Shown here: piece by piece, positions 8,363 to 16,697 of the stretch
Position numbering within the stretch: the first letter of the stretch is position 1
Layout: each line of letters opens with the position of its first letter
Assembly: GCA_000961655.1 (NCBI GenBank)
Contig: LADR01000029.1
Span: 62,001 to 126,000, forward strand
Origin: Desulfatitalea sp. BRH_c12
Lineage (GTDB): Bacteria; Desulfobacterota; Desulfobacteria; Desulfobacterales; Desulfosarcinaceae
Length of the DNA stretch: 64,000 nt
Reading direction: 5' to 3'
Notes under the pieces: generated by a model
What the model was told of the DNA's origin: nothing
Databases searched by the model: none
Seen by the model: only the letters and a program-made list of their open reading frames with translations
Made by a program: the position numbers and the translations under genes

Positions 8363-8410
8363 AAAAACCACGAACTTCCGCCCCGGGCGGATTGCGCACC
8401 CTTTATGCAC

Positions 8411-8450
8411 AACCGTTCGGAGCTTTATGTTCTGAACGGTTTGTTATTTT
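8411..8450 (+). terminator. Hairpin between rnfA and rnfB (attenuator or terminator)
   Basis: Perfect 8-base stem AACCGTTC (8411-8418) / GAACGGTT (8434-8441) with a 15-base loop, followed by TTGTTATTTT. It resembles a leaky intrinsic terminator and could lower rnfB transcription relative to the membrane genes. Confidence 0.5.
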
Positions 8451-8524
8451 AAGTAGCGGAACCCGCCCGTGAGGCGGTCCACTGATATTTCGTATGAACC
8501 TGGTAAGGTTCTAAGGAGGCCCCC

Positions 8525-10606
8525 GTGCTTGTAGCCGTTATCGTCATGTTAGGCATTGGAGCGACTTGCGGAATCGTTCTCAGCGTCGCATCCAAGCTGT
8601 TTTATGTATGGGAAGACCCACGCATCGCCCAGGTGGAGTACTATACCGCAGGCGCCAATTGCGGGGGCTGCGGATTCGCCGGCTGTTCGGCCGCGGCCGC
8701 ATCCATTGTCGCTGGCAAAGCCGCTCCGAGTGTCTGCATTGTGGCCGGTCCGGAAGCGGCCGCACAGATTGCCGGCATCATGGGTGTGGATGCCGGTACC
8801 GCCGAACCGTTGCGCTCCATGAACGTGTGTTCTGGCGGCAATCGCGCAGCTGACAAATATTACTACGATGGCGCTCAAACCTGCGCCGCCCTGGCCAACC
8901 TGCATGGTGGGCGCAGGGTCTGCTCGATCGGCTGCCTGGGCATGGGCGATTGCATCCGCTCATGTAAGTTTGACGCTATCCATATGGGCCCTGAGGGCTA
9001 TCCGGTGGTCGACGAGGCCAAATGTGTCGGCTGCGGCGCCTGCGAAAAGGCCTGCCCCAAGAATATTCTGACTGTGCGCACGATGAGCCAGCGGCTGCTG
9101 CACTTCAATGAACTGGACGACGCCCTGGCGCCATGCCAGCAAACCTGCCCGGCCGAAATCAATATCCCCCAGTATATCGATCAGATCCGCAAGGGCGATT
9201 ACGCCGGCGCGATCCATACGATCCGCGAACGCAATCCGCTGCTGCTCAGTTGCGGGCGCGTCTGCCCGCATCCGTGCGAAAATTATTGCCGCCGCGGCAT
9301 CGAGGACGAACCGGTATCCATCAACCAGCTCAAACGATTCGTGGCCGATTGGGAGATGAATTCAGGCCAGCGGCTGCCTATTCCCTGCGCCCCTGAAACA
9401 GGTAAAAAAGTCGCAGTGATCGGCGGCGGTCCGGCCGGTGTCAGTTGCGCTTATTTTTTACGGCGCCTGGGGCATTCGGTGACCATTTACGAGGCCATGC
9501 CCAAATTGGGCGGCATCACGCGTTACGGCATTCCCGAATACCGCCTGCCCGACAAGGTTCTGGATTGGGAAATCCAGGGCATTCTTGACTTGGGCATCGC
9601 AGCCCACACTGAAACGATTATGGGACGCGATTTTACCATTCAGTCCCTGCGCGATGAGGGCTATGATGCTGTTTTCCTCGGCATCGGCGCCTGGAAGGAT
9701 TATGCCATCGGCATTCCCGGCGAAGACATGCAAGGGTGCTGGAAAGGCATCGAATTTCTTTCCAAAGTGGCCGGCGCACCCGACAAGAAAATTCCCATCG
9801 GCAAAAGAGCGGCGGTGGTCGGCGGTGGCAACTCAGCCATCGATTGCGTGCGCACCCTGCTGCGGTTGGGCGCCGAAGAGGCCTACATCGTTTACCGGCG
9901 GACACGCAAAGAGATGCCGGCCAACGAGGTCGAAATTGTGGCAGCCGAGCATGAAGGGGTCAAGTTCCAGTTCCTGGCCGCACCCAAGCGCGTGGTGGCT
10001 GACGAGAACGGCCGCGTCGCCGGACTCGAATACCTGCGCATGGAGTTGGGCGAACCCGACGCCAGCGGTCGGCGCAGGCCGATTCCCGTGGAAGGATCGG
10101 AAACGATTCTGCCAGTGGATATGCTCATTTCCGCCATCGGGCAACAGCCTGAGCTTGACTTTCTGGAAAAAGAAACCGCAGCGGAAAAGCCCAAGATCAC
10201 CCGCTGGAACACCTTTGACAACGATCCGGAACTGCTGCAGACAAGCTTGCCGTATGTCTTTACCGCCGGCGATGCCGCTACCGGACCATCGCTGGTGGTG
10301 GATGCCATCGGCGGCGGTCGGCGGGCGGCGCGATCCATTCACCAATTCCTGACCGGCGAAAAGGTTCAGAGCTCGCCCAAGTCGTTGCGCAAAAAACACA
10401 TCGCCGAGTCGCTGTTCAAAACGGTACCGGGTGTGCAGAAGAAAAACCGCACCCCCATGCCCGAATTGCACGTCGAAGAGCGCATCACCAGCATGGTTGA
10501 AGTCGACCAGGTCATCAGCGAAAAAGATGCGGCCTACGAATCTCAGCGCTGCTTGAATTGCTGCCGGATCTGTTACAATCCAGAGGAAAATTCGAAAGTC
10601 GCCTAA
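8525..10606 (+). CDS. rnfB: RnfB fused to a GltD/NfnB-type FAD-NAD(P) oxidoreductase
   Basis: Fusion protein of 693 residues. Residues 1-20 form the usual RnfB membrane helix; C46, C49, C54 and C71 make the first 4Fe-4S site; two ferredoxin sites follow (C133/C137/C143/C147 and C167/C170/C173/C177). From about 200 to the end it is a complete glutamate-synthase small-subunit-like module: N-terminal cysteine domain (CQQTCP, CGRVCPHPCENYC), FAD fold VAVIGGGPAGVSCAYF (~296-311), NAD(P) fold AAVVGGGNSAIDCVRTLL (~430) followed by YRRT, where the arginines suggest NADPH, and the FAD-closing TAGDAATGPSLVVDAIGGG. A final CLNCCRIC may be another cluster. GTG start with AAGGAGG before it. The module could let ferredoxin-side electrons meet NAD(P)H inside Rnf (inferred). 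Confidence 0.93.
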   Translation: MLVAVIVMLGIGATCGIVLSVASKLFYVWEDPRIAQVEYYTAGANCGGCGFAGCSAAAASIVAGKAAPSVCIVAGPEAAAQIAGIMGVDAGTAEPLRSMNVCSGGNRAADKYYYDGAQTCAALANLHGGRRVCSIGCLGMGDCIRSCKFDAIHMGPEGYPVVDEAKCVGCGACEKACPKNILTVRTMSQRLLHFNELDDALAPCQQTCPAEINIPQYIDQIRKGDYAGAIHTIRERNPLLLSCGRVCPHPCENYCRRGIEDEPVSINQLKRFVADWEMNSGQRLPIPCAPETGKKVAVIGGGPAGVSCAYFLRRLGHSVTIYEAMPKLGGITRYGIPEYRLPDKVLDWEIQGILDLGIAAHTETIMGRDFTIQSLRDEGYDAVFLGIGAWKDYAIGIPGEDMQGCWKGIEFLSKVAGAPDKKIPIGKRAAVVGGGNSAIDCVRTLLRLGAEEAYIVYRRTRKEMPANEVEIVAAEHEGVKFQFLAAPKRVVADENGRVAGLEYLRMELGEPDASGRRRPIPVEGSETILPVDMLISAIGQQPELDFLEKETAAEKPKITRWNTFDNDPELLQTSLPYVFTAGDAATGPSLVVDAIGGGRRAARSIHQFLTGEKVQSSPKSLRKKHIAESLFKTVPGVQKKNRTPMPELHVEERITSMVEVDQVISEKDAAYESQRCLNCCRICYNPEENSKVA

Positions 10607-10626
10607 GCTTTACAAACAAAGAATAG

Positions 10627-10662
10627 CCCCCTCCGGCCTGGCTGCCGTGAGGGGTTTTTTTT
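10627..10662 (+). terminator. Intrinsic terminator of the rnf operon
   Basis: Stem CCCCTCCGGC / GCCG-T-GAGGGG with a six-base loop and a run of eight T residues, 20 bases after the rnfB stop. Confidence 0.85.
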
Positions 10663-10978
10663 CACTGCCGCTCCGCCTACCTAACTGATACGCCTGTCAG
10701 TAACAGACATTGTTCGTCCATACCAAACAAAATTAGCTCTCCAAGGCTGCGATCCTTTGCTACACGTGCATAATCTTTCTGTGACGCTTTTGTGCGTTGA
10801 CACCGACAGGGGTGTCTGCCATACTGAACACGCCTTGATGTTATTGTTCTTTACATCTTTTATTTTCATTATTTAGCGACTGAGGGCAATTTATTGTCAA
10901 ACCACTGAAAATGGGAGCACAAACGACCGGCTCCCCTCCGCTACCTAAACCCCACTTTTCGTAACCAGGAGGATCACT
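10663..10978. other. Intergenic region before the TRAP operon
   Basis: About 315 bases between the rnf terminator and dctP. It holds the candidate dctP promoter described separately and a small inverted repeat ACTGA/TCAGT at 10684-10700. The minus strand is open for 62 codons (10681-10869), but there is no ribosome site and no recognisable protein, so it is not called as a gene. Confidence 0.5.
10797..10825 (+). promoter_or_regulatory. Putative dctP promoter with a palindrome in the spacer
   Basis: TTGACA at 10797-10802, a 17-base spacer and CATACT at 10820-10825. A perfect inverted repeat GACACC / GGTGTC (10799-10804 and 10811-10816) straddles the -35 and spacer, a place suited to a repressor operator. 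Confidence 0.45.
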
Positions 10979-12055
10979 ATGCAAGGCAAATCACGCGTGC
11001 TTGTTCGTTCGTTAGTTTTGCTGGCATCTTTTGTCGCCCTGACTTTCAATGCGCCCCTGGCGGATGCTGCGGATAAAGTCATCAAGTGGAAAATGCAAAC
11101 CCATTGGCCCCCTTCGAGTTCATCCTACAAGGATAGCGCCCAGGTGCTGGTCGAAAAACTCAAGGAGCGTACCGGCGGACGTTTGAACATCGAGCTGTTT
11201 TCGGCCGATGCGCTTGTCCCTTCCAAAGAGCTCTTCAACGCTGCCAAGCGTGGCATGATCGAGATCGTCGGCACCTCATCCGCTTACCCCCGCGATCAGG
11301 TGCCTTTGATGGATGTTGCCTCCGGTCTGCCGATGAATTTCAAAGATACCTGGGAATGCGCCTATTTTCATAAGGAAATGGGCTTTGACGATATGGTCGG
11401 CAAAGCATTCGCCAAGCATGGGCTTTACTACACGCCCGACAAGGTCTACCCCACCGAACTGTCTCTCAAGAAGCCGGTACGCAAATTCGAAGATTTCAAA
11501 GGATTGAAGTTGCGTTCATCGGGCATCCTGCAGGTCTATCTCACCGCGATCGGCGCAGCGGGTTCCCCACTGCCCGGCAGTGAAATCTATGCCGCCCTGA
11601 CCTCGGGTGTCGTCGAAGGTGCGCACTGGGGCGCGGTTCAAGGCAGTGACAGCATGGGCTTTTACGAGGTCAACAAATATCACTTGCGTCCGGCCCTCAA
11701 TGTGGCGTCCACCGACATCTGGCTGATCAATCAAAAGGCATTGAACGCCCTGCCTCAGGACATCCAGAAAATATTGAAGGACACTCTGGACGAACATTTC
11801 TGGCTGCGAACGGATGAATACCAACACCTCGAAGAGGTTACCCTGGCCAAGGTACAGAAAGAAAAAGGGGTCGAACTCATCCAATTGGCCAAGGAAGACA
11901 TCAAGAAGATGAGTGATGCGGCCCAACCCATCTGGGAGGATGTCGCCAAAAGAAGCCCCGACAATGCCGCCGCGGTTGAATTGCTGCGGAAGTTCCATGC
12001 AACGGACAAATCCGAGGCGGTCCAAAAACTCAAAGAAGCGCATGCAACCAAATAA
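10979..12055 (+). CDS. dctP: TRAP transporter substrate-binding protein (DctP type)
   Basis: Periplasmic solute receptor of 358 residues that captures an organic acid and hands it to the DctQM permease. A Sec signal peptide (residues 1-30, cleaving near PLADAADK) precedes a DctP fold: KWKMQTHWPP strand, ELFSADALVP, and the conserved arginine in GLKLRSSG that usually grips the substrate carboxylate. AGGAGG lies seven bases before the ATG. The ligand cannot be read from sequence; the neighbouring 2-hydroxyacid dehydrogenase makes lactate, glycolate or a related acid conceivable. A hairpin follows the gene. Confidence 0.93.
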   Translation: MQGKSRVLVRSLVLLASFVALTFNAPLADAADKVIKWKMQTHWPPSSSSYKDSAQVLVEKLKERTGGRLNIELFSADALVPSKELFNAAKRGMIEIVGTSSAYPRDQVPLMDVASGLPMNFKDTWECAYFHKEMGFDDMVGKAFAKHGLYYTPDKVYPTELSLKKPVRKFEDFKGLKLRSSGILQVYLTAIGAAGSPLPGSEIYAALTSGVVEGAHWGAVQGSDSMGFYEVNKYHLRPALNVASTDIWLINQKALNALPQDIQKILKDTLDEHFWLRTDEYQHLEEVTLAKVQKEKGVELIQLAKEDIKKMSDAAQPIWEDVAKRSPDNAAAVELLRKFHATDKSEAVQKLKEAHATK

Positions 12056-12093
12056 TATCTGAGTCTCGGCGGCACACGCTTTTAAAAAACCAG

Positions 12094-12131
12094 GAGCATC
12101 CGGTCCGGGTACGATTTGTGGCCGGATGCTC
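12094..12131 (+). promoter_or_regulatory. Strong hairpin between dctP and dctQ
   Basis: Perfect ten-base stem GAGCATCCGG (12094-12103) / CCGGATGCTC (12122-12131) followed by TTTG. Such structures after receptor genes usually stabilise the upstream mRNA and reduce read-through, giving more binding protein than permease. Confidence 0.7.
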
Positions 12132-12152
12132 TTTGTCCGATGGAGGCAATGG

Positions 12153-12695
12153 GTGCAAACAGTGAATGCGGTATTGCGTTTTATCGATCAACTGAATGAA
12201 TGGGTCGGCCGCGTATTGGCGCTTTCGATCCTGCTCATGTTCGTCCTGGTGGTGACCGAGGTGGTCCGGCGCTACTTTTTCAACTCCCCGACGGTCTGGG
12301 GTAACGAACTGGTTCAACTTCTTTTCGGGGCGTATGTCATCTTGTCCGGCGGACATATTCTGAAACACAACGGCCATGTCAACGTGGATATTTTCTATGC
12401 GCGTTTTTCAGCCAGAACCAAAGCCGTTCTGGATATTTTCACTTTTCTGCTTTTTTTCCTGTTTTGCGGGATGCTTCTCCTGTACGGCGGCCAATTGGCA
12501 TGGGAATCCTTGTCTACTTGGGAACATTCCCAATCCGCCTGGAACCCGCCGGTCTATCCGTTTAAACTGATGATCCCGCTGGGCGCCTTGCTGTTGCTTC
12601 TGCAAGGCACCGCCAAGCTCATTCGCGATATTATCATCTTAGTGACCGGCCAGGAATTAGAGGGAACGGGACCTGCGGAGAAGGAAGCCTTATGA
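12153..12695 (+). CDS. dctQ: TRAP transporter small permease subunit (DctQ type)
   Basis: Four-helix membrane protein, about 180 residues, that pairs with DctM. Helices lie near residues 20-45, 55-75, 95-115 and 135-155; typical pattern is TEVVRRYFFNSPTVWGNE, where WxxE is conserved in DctQ. The GTG at 12153 is preferred because TGGAGG lies five bases upstream; the ATG at 12126 falls inside the hairpin and has no ribosome site. The stop overlaps the dctM start (ATGA). Confidence 0.9.
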   Translation: MQTVNAVLRFIDQLNEWVGRVLALSILLMFVLVVTEVVRRYFFNSPTVWGNELVQLLFGAYVILSGGHILKHNGHVNVDIFYARFSARTKAVLDIFTFLLFFLFCGMLLLYGGQLAWESLSTWEHSQSAWNPPVYPFKLMIPLGALLLLLQGTAKLIRDIIILVTGQELEGTGPAEKEAL

Positions 12696-14008
12696 GCATC
12701 GAGCTACTGACCTTTTTGTTCTTTCTGTCCTTATTCTTTTTTCTTTTCTCGGGGCTGCCGCTTACATTTGTCCTCGGCGGGGTTTCCATCATCTTTCTAT
12801 ACTTTACCTGGGGACCGGACGCCCTTTACATGGTGGCGGCCCAAACCTGGGGAACGATGGAAAAATTCACATTGGTGGCGATTCCCCTGTTCATTTTCAT
12901 GGCCATGGTGCTGGAAAGATCCGGCACAGCCAACGATCTGTACGAAATGATGTATGTGTGGTTCGGGCGGGTGCGCGGCGGCCTGGTCATCGGGACCTTG
13001 GTAATTTGCGCTATTTTTTCGGCCATGTGCGGCATCAGCGGGGCGGCCGTGGTCAGCATGGGATCGATCGCCCTGCCCTCGATGCTCGCGCGTGGGTATG
13101 ACAAACGCATGGCCGTGGGCTGCATCAATTCCGGCGGCGGCTGGGGCATCCTGATCCCGCCCAGCGTCATCATGATTCTTTATGCGCTGATCTCCGGCGA
13201 ATCCGTGGGCAAACTGTTCGCGGGCGGCATCTTGCCGGGTCTGCTGCTGCTGACGATCGTCTCCATCTATGTTTTGGTGCGCTGCTATTTCCAGCCGCAC
13301 CTGGGACCGGCCTTGCCGAGCGACCAGCGCGGCGATTGGGGCCGGAAATTCAAAGCGCTGAAGGCGATCATCCTGCCGGTCAGCATCGTATTCGCCGTTC
13401 TAGGCTCGATCGTTTACGGGCTGACCACGCCTACCGAGGCTGCGGGGGTGGGCGTGCTGGGGTCGCTGATTTCGGCGGCTGTCTACAAGAAGCTGAACTG
13501 GAATCTTCTCTGGGAATCCAGCATACGCACCTTCCGCCTGACCGGCATGGTCATGTGGATTCTTTTCGGGGCCTATTGCTTCACGGCGGCCTATCACAGC
13601 ATGGGTGGCACGCATTTAATCGAAAAAGTCATGACCTACGTGCCCGGCGGGCCCTGGGGCACCATCATTTTCATTCAGTTGCTGCTGCTGGTGTTGGGTA
13701 TGGTTCTCGATCCGGCCGGCATCATGATGATCACCGTGCCGGTCTTTTTACCTGTGATCAAGGCGCAAGGCTTCGATCCTCTGTGGTTCGGCATCCTTTT
13801 CATCATGAACATGAATATCGCCTACATGACGCCGCCGTTCGGGTTCAATCTGTTCTACCTGAAGGCGATCTGCCCGCCATCGGTGACCATGGCCGACATC
13901 TATCGGTCGGTCGTTCCTTTCATGCTGCTGGAATGCACAGGGATGCTGTTGGTCATGTTTTTCCCGGAAATAGCGACATGGCTGCCGAATAAATTTTTTG
14001 GGGGATAA
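12692..14008 (+). CDS. dctM: TRAP transporter large permease subunit (DctM type)
   Basis: Twelve-helix sodium-coupled transport subunit, 438 residues, the catalytic channel of the TRAP system. Family marks are the N-terminal PLTFVLGGVSIIFLY, the re-entrant region FSAMCGISGAAVVSMGSIALP, the NSGGGWGILIPPSVIMILY hairpin, the TTPTEAAGVGVLGSL loop and the C-terminal MTPPFGFNLFYLK. It begins in a 4-base overlap with dctQ and ends the operon; a strong terminator lies 250 bases on. Confidence 0.95.
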   Translation: MSIELLTFLFFLSLFFFLFSGLPLTFVLGGVSIIFLYFTWGPDALYMVAAQTWGTMEKFTLVAIPLFIFMAMVLERSGTANDLYEMMYVWFGRVRGGLVIGTLVICAIFSAMCGISGAAVVSMGSIALPSMLARGYDKRMAVGCINSGGGWGILIPPSVIMILYALISGESVGKLFAGGILPGLLLLTIVSIYVLVRCYFQPHLGPALPSDQRGDWGRKFKALKAIILPVSIVFAVLGSIVYGLTTPTEAAGVGVLGSLISAAVYKKLNWNLLWESSIRTFRLTGMVMWILFGAYCFTAAYHSMGGTHLIEKVMTYVPGGPWGTIIFIQLLLLVLGMVLDPAGIMMITVPVFLPVIKAQGFDPLWFGILFIMNMNIAYMTPPFGFNLFYLKAICPPSVTMADIYRSVVPFMLLECTGMLLVMFFPEIATWLPNKFFGG

Positions 14009-14060
14009 AGAAGAAACCCGATGGATTCGAAGGCCCCATCTGCCAATTGAATAATCTGGT

Positions 14061-14148
14061 TATGCACTTCGTTCCAGTGATTATGGGGCGAAGTGTTAAG
14101 TGTAAAGTTTAAAGTGTAAAGGGAGGCATTCTGTCGATTCGATATGCT
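14061..14148 (+). repeat. Direct repeat, left copy
   Basis: An 88-base copy of a sequence that recurs at 15773-15858 with only a few changes and two one- or two-base indels. The shared core (from GCGAAGTGTTAAG to GGGAGGCATTCTGTCGATT) is identical over about 55 bases. The two copies bracket the FAD-linked dehydrogenase gene. Confidence 0.85.
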
Positions 14149-14256
14149 CAACTCTCCACGTTGAAGTTTTGTTAAAGGTTCTAAAAATTACTATGTAACC
14201 TTCTTGTGACATCTTACTGTGTCTTACTGGATTGAATAACCCTGGAATGGTCGTTG

Positions 14257-14310
14257 AACGCTGTAGGGGGTGAACCTTGTGTTTGCCCCTACAGCGTTTT
14301 CGTTTTTATT
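14257..14310 (+). terminator. Strong hairpin terminator related to repeat family 1
   Basis: Perfect 13-base stem AACGCTGTAGGGG (14257-14269) / CCCCTACAGCGTT (14286-14298) followed by TTCGTTTTTATT. It can end both dctPQM (plus) and, less well, the convergent dehydrogenase gene. The loop GTGAACCTTGTGTTTG matches the hairpin arm of the dispersed family-1 element. The rest of the 339-base gap 14009-14347 holds only the left direct repeat. Confidence 0.8.
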
Positions 14311-14347
14311 AGAATGCCCGCGCGGTGAAACGGGGCATTGTGAAAAA

Positions 14348-15745
14348 CTATTCGTTATCAGGAAACATTTTGCCCGGGTTGAGGATGCCGTTGGGGTCGA
14401 AAAGGTGTTTGATCTTGCGCATCCATGCCAGGGAGGGCCCGTGCTCGGCGGTCATGAACTTGATCTTGCCAATACCCACGCCGTGCTCGCCGGTCGCTGT
14501 GCCGCCCAGCGCGAGGGCTTTGGCGACCATCCGGCTGTTCAGGGCGTCGATGGCCTGCCAGGTCTGGGCGTCTTTAGGGCGCGCCCCGACCACCAGGTGG
14601 ATATTGCCGTCGCCGGCATGACCGAAGGTGTAGGCCGAGGCGGCATCCACCTTCAGGGATTCTTCACGGGCATAGGCGATCATTTCCGGGTAGGTCGAAA
14701 TCGGTACGGCCACATCGATGACGACCCGTTTATGGTCCGGATGCGCCTGGGCAATCATTTCGCCCAAAGCGTGGCGCGCTTCGACCAGGCGGTCGCGTTC
14801 GGTCCGGTCCAAACCTGGTTTGAATTCAAGACAGCCTTCATTGCGACAGATCTCTTCCAGGATCTGCATGGCATCGGCCAAATGCTGCCGCGTGGGACCA
14901 TGCAATTCGACAAAGAGGGTCGGTGAACAGGTCAGGCCGAACTGCCTGGCGCGATTGATCACTTCAATGCACTCCGGGGCCAGCAGTTCAATGGCGGCCG
15001 GATCGATGCCCGAGCGCCGGATGTCGAATACGGCCCGTCCGGCCGCTGCGATGGTCGGCAGGGTTGCCACCGCCCAGGCAAACTCTTCCTGGATGCCGGT
15101 CAGTCGCAACGTGGCCTGGGCCACTACGCCCAGCATGCCTTCCGATCCGACAAACAGGTGGAGCAGATCGAAACCGGACGAACTCTTGGCAGCCCGATTG
15201 CCGATCTCGATAATTTCCCCGTCAGCCAGGACGACTGTCAATTGCTGCACATAGTCTTTGGTGGAACCGTAGCGCACGGTGCGCGTTCCGCTGGCATTGT
15301 TGGCGATCATGCCGCCGATGGTCGCCGCAGCGCCCGGATCGGGGGGGAAAAAGAGTCCCGTGTGGCGCAGTTGGTGGTTCATTTCCTTGTAAATCACGCC
15401 CGGCTGCACATCGACTTGAAAATCATTGTCGCGGATATCCAGAATGCGGTTCATTTGAGCAAAACTCAGGACGATGCCGCCGGCCACGGGAATCGGATTG
15501 CCTTCCAGGCTGCTGCCGGCGCCCCAGGCCGTGACGGGCAGATGGCGCTGATCGGCATAGCGCAGGATGGCCGCGATCTCTTCTGTGGTATGGGGCCAAA
15601 TCACCACTTCGGGGCGCACCGCGGGATGCCGGGACTGATCGCGCGAATGAGTATGCAGGTTGGACTGGCCGGTGGAAATGCGATCCGGCGGCACCAGAGA
15701 GGCGAGATAATGGTGATCGTGTTCGTCGAGATGGTTTAAAGACAT
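14348..15745 (-). CDS. FAD-linked 2-hydroxyacid dehydrogenase (GlcD / D-lactate dehydrogenase type)
   Basis: Predicted flavoprotein of 465 residues that oxidises a 2-hydroxy acid such as D-lactate or glycolate. The N-terminal half is a PCMH-type FAD domain: PHTTEEIAAILRYA, then the FAD-pyrophosphate loop TAWGAGSSLEGNPIP, PGVIYKEMNHQL, and DPGAAATIGGMIANNASGT. The C-terminal half is the FAD-oxidase C domain, with THE-like catalytic histidines in GHAGDGNIHL and GTATGEHGVGIGK. No iron-sulfur partner (GlcF) adjoins it. The gene stands between two nearly identical direct repeats and is convergent with the TRAP operon. Either D-lactate or glycolate is possible. Confidence 0.9.
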   Translation of the reverse strand: MSLNHLDEHDHHYLASLVPPDRISTGQSNLHTHSRDQSRHPAVRPEVVIWPHTTEEIAAILRYADQRHLPVTAWGAGSSLEGNPIPVAGGIVLSFAQMNRILDIRDNDFQVDVQPGVIYKEMNHQLRHTGLFFPPDPGAAATIGGMIANNASGTRTVRYGSTKDYVQQLTVVLADGEIIEIGNRAAKSSSGFDLLHLFVGSEGMLGVVAQATLRLTGIQEEFAWAVATLPTIAAAGRAVFDIRRSGIDPAAIELLAPECIEVINRARQFGLTCSPTLFVELHGPTRQHLADAMQILEEICRNEGCLEFKPGLDRTERDRLVEARHALGEMIAQAHPDHKRVVIDVAVPISTYPEMIAYAREESLKVDAASAYTFGHAGDGNIHLVVGARPKDAQTWQAIDALNSRMVAKALALGGTATGEHGVGIGKIKFMTAEHGPSLAWMRKIKHLFDPNGILNPGKMFPDNE

Positions 15746-15772
15746 ACAAATGCCCCTGTAATGGTTTCTGCT

Positions 15773-15858
15773 TATGCATTTCGCTCAAGTGATTATGGGC
15801 GAAGTGTTAAGTGTAAAGTTTAAAGTGTAAAGGGAGGCATTCTGTCGATTGATATGCT
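15773..15858 (+). repeat. Direct repeat, right copy
   Basis: An 86-base near-identical copy of 14061-14148, lying just upstream of the minus-strand dehydrogenase gene and downstream of the IclR gene. See the left copy. Confidence 0.85.
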
Positions 15859-15895
15859 TGCCTCCCCCTGTTGCACGCTTTGACGTGCATGCAAA

Positions 15896-16687
15896 TCAGT
15901 GCGCACGTGGCGCTGAGGCCGTTTCGCTGAATCCGGGCAGATGGCCCATGTACCTGGATATTTCAGCGGCCGTTTTCAGCAGTGCTTCGGCATGATCTTC
16001 CAGTCGGTCGCCCATGATACGCGCGACCGCTCCGGACAGGCTGATCGCACCGGCCACGCACCCGTCGCGTTGAAACACCGGGGCTCCCAGGCAACCCATC
16101 CCATGCACGGCCTCCTCGCGGTCCATGGCATACCCGCGCCGACGGGTTTCGGCCAGATCGGCCACAAGCACTTCGCGTTCGGTGACGGTGTGGGGCGTAA
16201 AAGCGACCAGTTCGGTGCGTTCAAGGTACTGGGCCAGCAGCTTTTCGTCCAGAAACGCCAGAACCGCTTTGCCCATGGCCGAGCAGTAGGCGTGAACGCG
16301 CGGGCCGAATTGGTGCGGCAGCACAGCCCGCGGCCGCGGGTGGGCGTCGGAGGTGATCACCACCGAGTCGCCGTCCCAGATGGAAACCCGGCATACCATC
16401 TGAGTGGTTTTGGCCAGTTGATTGAGTGGGCCAGCAGCTTTTTGGTTGATCTCCATGGTGCCGGCAAAAATAATTCCCAGCTCATAGATCTTCAGTCCCA
16501 GACGGTAACGCCGTGAAGGCTGGTCTTGTTGGAGAAAGCCTTGACGCAGCAATGTACGGATCAGGCCATGCACGGTTCCTTTGGATAGTCCGACGGCCTG
16601 GCTGATCTCGGTAACGCCCAGCGCGGGGGTGCGATGCGAAAACAAGGTCAAGATCTGCAGTGCTCGATCAACGGACTGGATGGACAT
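15896..16687 (-). CDS. IclR family transcriptional regulator
   Basis: DNA-binding regulator of 263 residues. Residues ~5-65 form the IclR winged helix-turn-helix (VTEISQAVGLSKGTVHGLIR), and residues ~80-250 the GAF-like effector domain, with family text such as HAYCSAMGKAVLAFL and REEAVHGMGCLGAPVF. IclR proteins usually control a neighbouring catabolic operon and respond to an aromatic or short organic acid; the flanking MBL hydrolase and dehydrogenase genes are natural targets. GAAGGTGA precedes the ATG. It lies 10 bases after the MBL gene in the same direction, so the two are likely co-transcribed. Confidence 0.92.
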   Translation of the reverse strand: MSIQSVDRALQILTLFSHRTPALGVTEISQAVGLSKGTVHGLIRTLLRQGFLQQDQPSRRYRLGLKIYELGIIFAGTMEINQKAAGPLNQLAKTTQMVCRVSIWDGDSVVITSDAHPRPRAVLPHQFGPRVHAYCSAMGKAVLAFLDEKLLAQYLERTELVAFTPHTVTEREVLVADLAETRRRGYAMDREEAVHGMGCLGAPVFQRDGCVAGAISLSGAVARIMGDRLEDHAEALLKTAAEISRYMGHLPGFSETASAPRAH

Positions 16688-16697
16688 GGGTTCACCT

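Noticed and set aside
10681-10869. 62-codon minus-strand frame before dctP (contains VWQTPLSVSTHKSVTERL)
   Set aside because: No ribosome site, and it overlaps the probable dctP promoter; could be a repeat remnant but only one copy is visible here.
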